Source: an uncultured Alphaproteobacteria bacterium
GTDB taxonomy: Bacteria > Pseudomonadota > Alphaproteobacteria > Puniceispirillales > Puniceispirillaceae
Length of the DNA stretch: 6,354 bases
Assembly: GCA_937924895.1 (NCBI GenBank)
Contig: CALEYP010000048.1
Location: 1-6,354, forward strand
Direction: 5' to 3'
A program made the position numbers and the translations under genes. This document shows positions 5,972 to 6,354 of this stretch, piece by piece (the stretch's first letter is position 1; every line of letters begins with the position of its first letter). A model generated the notes under the pieces. That model did no database searches, was not told the DNA's origin, and worked only from the letters and a program-made list of their open reading frames with translations.

Positions 5972-6354
5972 ATGCAAAAATCACCGATGCCTCAAACAAC
6001 TTTGCCAGACATAGCGATATCATTTGAAGATGATTTCATGCGTTCAACTACGCATGATGATATCTATTTTTCTGCCGAAGGCGGGCTTGCTGAATCTGAT
6101 TATGTGTTTTGCCAAGGGACAGATTTAGCCACATTATTAAAAACCCATTCGCATATCACAATCGCGGAAACTGGGTTTGGCACGGGCCTTAATTTATGCG
6201 CCGTGCAAAGATTGCGGGATAGCTTATCTAGCACGTGTCAGATTGATTATATCTCGTTTGAAGCTTGTCCATTAACCCCTGAGATAATTGCCAAAGCTCA
6301 TCGGCCTTTTGCAGAAATTGAACCTTATTCTGCGCAATTGCAGAGGGGGCTGCC
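5972..6354 (+). CDS. mnmD: tRNA (5-methylaminomethyl-2-thiouridine) methyltransferase, MnmD/MnmC type (N-terminal part, cut by right edge)
   Basis: The first 127 residues of a tRNA wobble-uridine methyltransferase are visible, still open at the window end. They follow the methyltransferase domain of E. coli MnmC. HDDIYFSAEGGLAESDYVF (28-46) corresponds to the conserved DDxYFS...GLxExxYVF segment. AETGFGTGLN (65-74) is the SAM-binding loop, and DYISFEACPLT (92-102) carries the acidic residue of the next strand. The enzyme uses SAM to methylate the 5-aminomethyl group at U34 of certain tRNAs, the last step to mnm5(s2)U. Whether a C-terminal FAD-dependent oxidase domain is fused (bifunctional MnmC) or not (stand-alone MnmD) cannot be seen. 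The ATG at 5972 has only a weak GGAC upstream; an ATG at codon 6 is possible, but conserved sequence begins only later. It diverges from cfa and has no obvious functional link to it. Confidence 0.9.
   Translation, partial: MQKSPMPQTTLPDIAISFEDDFMRSTTHDDIYFSAEGGLAESDYVFCQGTDLATLLKTHSHITIAETGFGTGLNLCAVQRLRDSLSSTCQIDYISFEACPLTPEIIAKAHRPFAEIEPYSAQLQRGL

Noticed and set aside
5718..6023. Open frame of 101 codons on the minus strand across the cfa start
   Set aside because: It overlaps cfa in another frame and crosses the cfa/mnmD intergenic region; cfa has the ribosome binding site and family match.

Overview
The window reads as ordinary, densely packed chromosome from a Gram-negative proteobacterium, most likely an alphaproteobacterium. 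Base composition is moderate, somewhat below 50% GC by eye. The pointers are the ligase-associated DNA-repair gene set, an alphaproteobacterial-style cyclopropane synthase, a YcgN-family protein and a YfcG-type glutathione transferase. A marine lineage is possible, but that is only an impression. I see no mobile element, phage gene, tRNA, rRNA or CRISPR array. Nearly every base is coding, and there are only two intergenic gaps, of 95 and 70 bases.

Left part (1-3876): a DNA-repair neighbourhood. The 5' end of an Lhr-like DEXH-box helicase runs leftward off the window. Diverging from it across a 95-base gap is a tight rightward operon: a YfcG-like nu-class glutathione transferase, then an MBL/beta-CASP exonuclease 3 bases later, then an ATP-dependent DNA ligase overlapping the exonuclease by 4 bases (ATGA). 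Helicase, exonuclease and ligase are three of the four members of the known ligase-associated DNA damage response set. The fourth, the PdeM phosphoesterase, is not in the window. The glutathione transferase as lead gene of the ligase operon is the unusual element.

Right part (3873-5901): a leftward four-gene operon. It runs from a cyclopropane-fatty-acid synthase to a YcgN-family cysteine-cluster protein (49-base overlap), a 60-residue single-span membrane protein of unknown function (ATGA overlap) and a 53-residue DUF2256 zinc-finger protein (9-base gap). The last gene converges on the ligase, and the two stop codons share bases. Cyclopropane synthase and DUF2256 genes often lie near oxidative or photo-oxidative stress genes, so this operon may have a stress-protection role; that is inference.

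Right edge (5972-6354): the start of a tRNA-modifying MnmD/MnmC methyltransferase, divergent from the cyclopropane synthase and cut by the window end.

I do not see a clearly new system. The best leads are the glutathione transferase placed at the head of the exonuclease-ligase operon, and the cyclopropane synthase/YcgN/small membrane protein/DUF2256 cassette with its undescribed small membrane protein.
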